Source: Desulfuromonas sp. CSMB_57
GTDB taxonomy: Bacteria; Desulfobacterota; Desulfuromonadia; Desulfuromonadales; Syntrophotaleaceae
Reading direction: 5' to 3'
NCBI RefSeq assembly: GCF_020194955.2
Contig: NZ_JAFCIY020000038.1
Location: forward strand, 62,001-126,000
Length of the DNA: 64,000 nt
This document shows, piece by piece, positions 63,223 through 64,000 of this stretch (position 1 is its first letter; every line of letters starts with the position of its first letter). Made by a program: the position numbers and the translations under genes. The notes below the pieces were generated by a model that saw only the letters and a list, made by a program, of their open reading frames with translations, made no database searches and had not been told where the DNA came from.

Positions 63223-64000
63223 GGTTGCGATTCGCCTTTTTCAACAGCCCGGAAAAAGTGTTCCAGGGCGGTCATGAGTTCTGGAATGTCGGCAGCCTGG
63301 TTGACCTGGATGCGGAAAGTCGCGGCACCCGGCATGCCCCGCACGTACCAGCACAAATGTTTGCGCATCTCCAACAGCGCCCGGCGCGGACCGCGCCAGG
63401 TGACGGTCAACTGCAGGTGGCGCATGGCCGTTGCCAGGCGCTCACGTGGCGTGCAGGGCGGTGCCGGCCGCTCCTGCAGGGCCAGCAGCAAGTCCCGGAT
63501 CAACCAGGGGTTGCCGTAGCTGCCGCGACCGATCATGATGCCGTCGCAGGCGGTTTCCCGCAGCATGCGCAGACCGTCGGCGGCGCAGAAGACATCCCCG
63601 CTGCCGATGACGGGCACCGGCAGTGCCGCTTTCAACTCGGCGATCAAACGCCAGTCGGCCTGGCCGGAAAAAGCCTGGCTGCGGGTGCGGGGATGCAGAA
63701 TGACGGCATCCGCGCCCTCCGCCACGGCGATGCGGGCGACCTCCAGGAAGTTGACGGACTGGGCATCCCAGCCGGCCCGCAGCTTGACCGTCAGGGGTCC
63801 GGCGGTGGCCTTGCGCACCGCGGCGACGATGGCAGCCACGCGTTGCGGGGTCTGCATGAGGGCACTGCCGGCGCCGGAGCGGACCACTTTCTTCACCGGA
63901 CAGCCCATGTTGATGTCCAGCAAATCGCCCCAACCTTCCACCATGCGCGCCGCTTCGGCCAGCACCGCCGGGTCTTCCCCGAACAGCTGGATGCCCAGGG
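63219..64000 (-). CDS. dusB: tRNA-dihydrouridine synthase B (N-terminal part outside window)
   Basis: The frame is open to the window edge, giving ~260 C-terminal residues of a ~320-330 aa enzyme. LDINMGCPVKKVVRSGAGSALM is the family signature including the catalytic Cys; KLRAGWD, ILHPRTRSQAFSGQADW and VIGSGDVFCAADGLRMLRETACDGIMIGRGSYGNPW bind FMN and tRNA. The dusB-ntrB-ntrC order parallels the dusB-fis and nifR3-ntrBC clusters of other proteobacteria. Confidence 0.93.
   Translation of the reverse strand, partial: LGIQLFGEDPAVLAEAARMVEGWGDLLDINMGCPVKKVVRSGAGSALMQTPQRVAAIVAAVRKATAGPLTVKLRAGWDAQSVNFLEVARIAVAEGADAVILHPRTRSQAFSGQADWRLIAELKAALPVPVIGSGDVFCAADGLRMLRETACDGIMIGRGSYGNPWLIRDLLLALQERPAPPCTPRERLATAMRHLQLTVTWRGPRRALLEMRKHLCWYVRGMPGAATFRIQVNQAADIPELMTALEHFFRAVEKGESQP

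Overview
This is a GC-rich bacterial chromosome segment. Its gene content and order suggest a Desulfuromonadia-type deltaproteobacterium (Geobacter/Pelobacter/Desulfuromonas relatives). The supporting signs are the blocks ispE-tRNA(Gln)-prs-rplY-pth and rpsF-rpsR-DUF2232-rplI-dnaB, a membrane pyrophosphatase, tamA-tamB, ntrB-ntrC beside dusB, and several PAS/receiver kinases. The lineage is inferred from memory of such layouts, not from a database search.

Layout. 1-13.9 kb is housekeeping and envelope: the tail of a DHH phosphoesterase, a cell-wall amidase, rph, rdgB, an alanine-rich lipoprotein, a sodium-dependent symporter and an L,D-transpeptidase (both minus strand), then tamA/tamB and a PAS sensor kinase. 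13.9-33.1 kb is an accessory island: a truncated regulator, a REP-associated (RAYT) transposase, an IS200 element, a complete type I-C CRISPR-Cas locus (cas3-cas5-cas8c-cas7-extra nuclease-cas4-cas1-cas2), an array of 108 repeats plus a decayed 109th, an orphan antitoxin, and a decayed second RAYT copy. 33.1-64 kb returns to core genes: a ferritin-like protein, hisI-hisG, ndk, rlmN, mtnP, a purine phosphorylase, signalling genes, coaBC, a uracil-DNA glycosylase, an AAA ATPase, ispE-tRNA-prs-rplY-pth, hppA, ychF, the ribosomal/replication operon, and ntrC-ntrB-dusB on the minus strand.

Main discovery. The ~296 bp gap between cas3 and cas5 (18165-18460) has the full architecture of a CreTA/CreR-type RNA module hidden in a type I-C cas operon. 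It holds a degenerate CRISPR repeat whose stem changed by covariation. The spacer-like sequence after it matches, next to a correct TTC PAM, a site just upstream of a promoter in the same gap, at 19 of 24 positions. Mismatches fall at positions 6, 12 and 18, the positions a crRNA does not read. That promoter precedes a 24-codon minigene with a strong ribosome-binding site and clustered Arg codons. The simplest reading is that the Cascade complex, guided by this crRNA-like RNA, silences a toxic minigene and perhaps the downstream cas genes, which would make the cell dependent on its CRISPR effector.

Other notable points are a HEAT-repeat/zinc-finger/PD-(D/E)XK nuclease gene inside the cas operon, three spacer pairs that encode the same peptides with synonymous differences (one resembling an integrase-core motif), RAYT copies in direct orientation on both sides of the CRISPR locus, and REP repeats inside the RAYT coding sequence itself.
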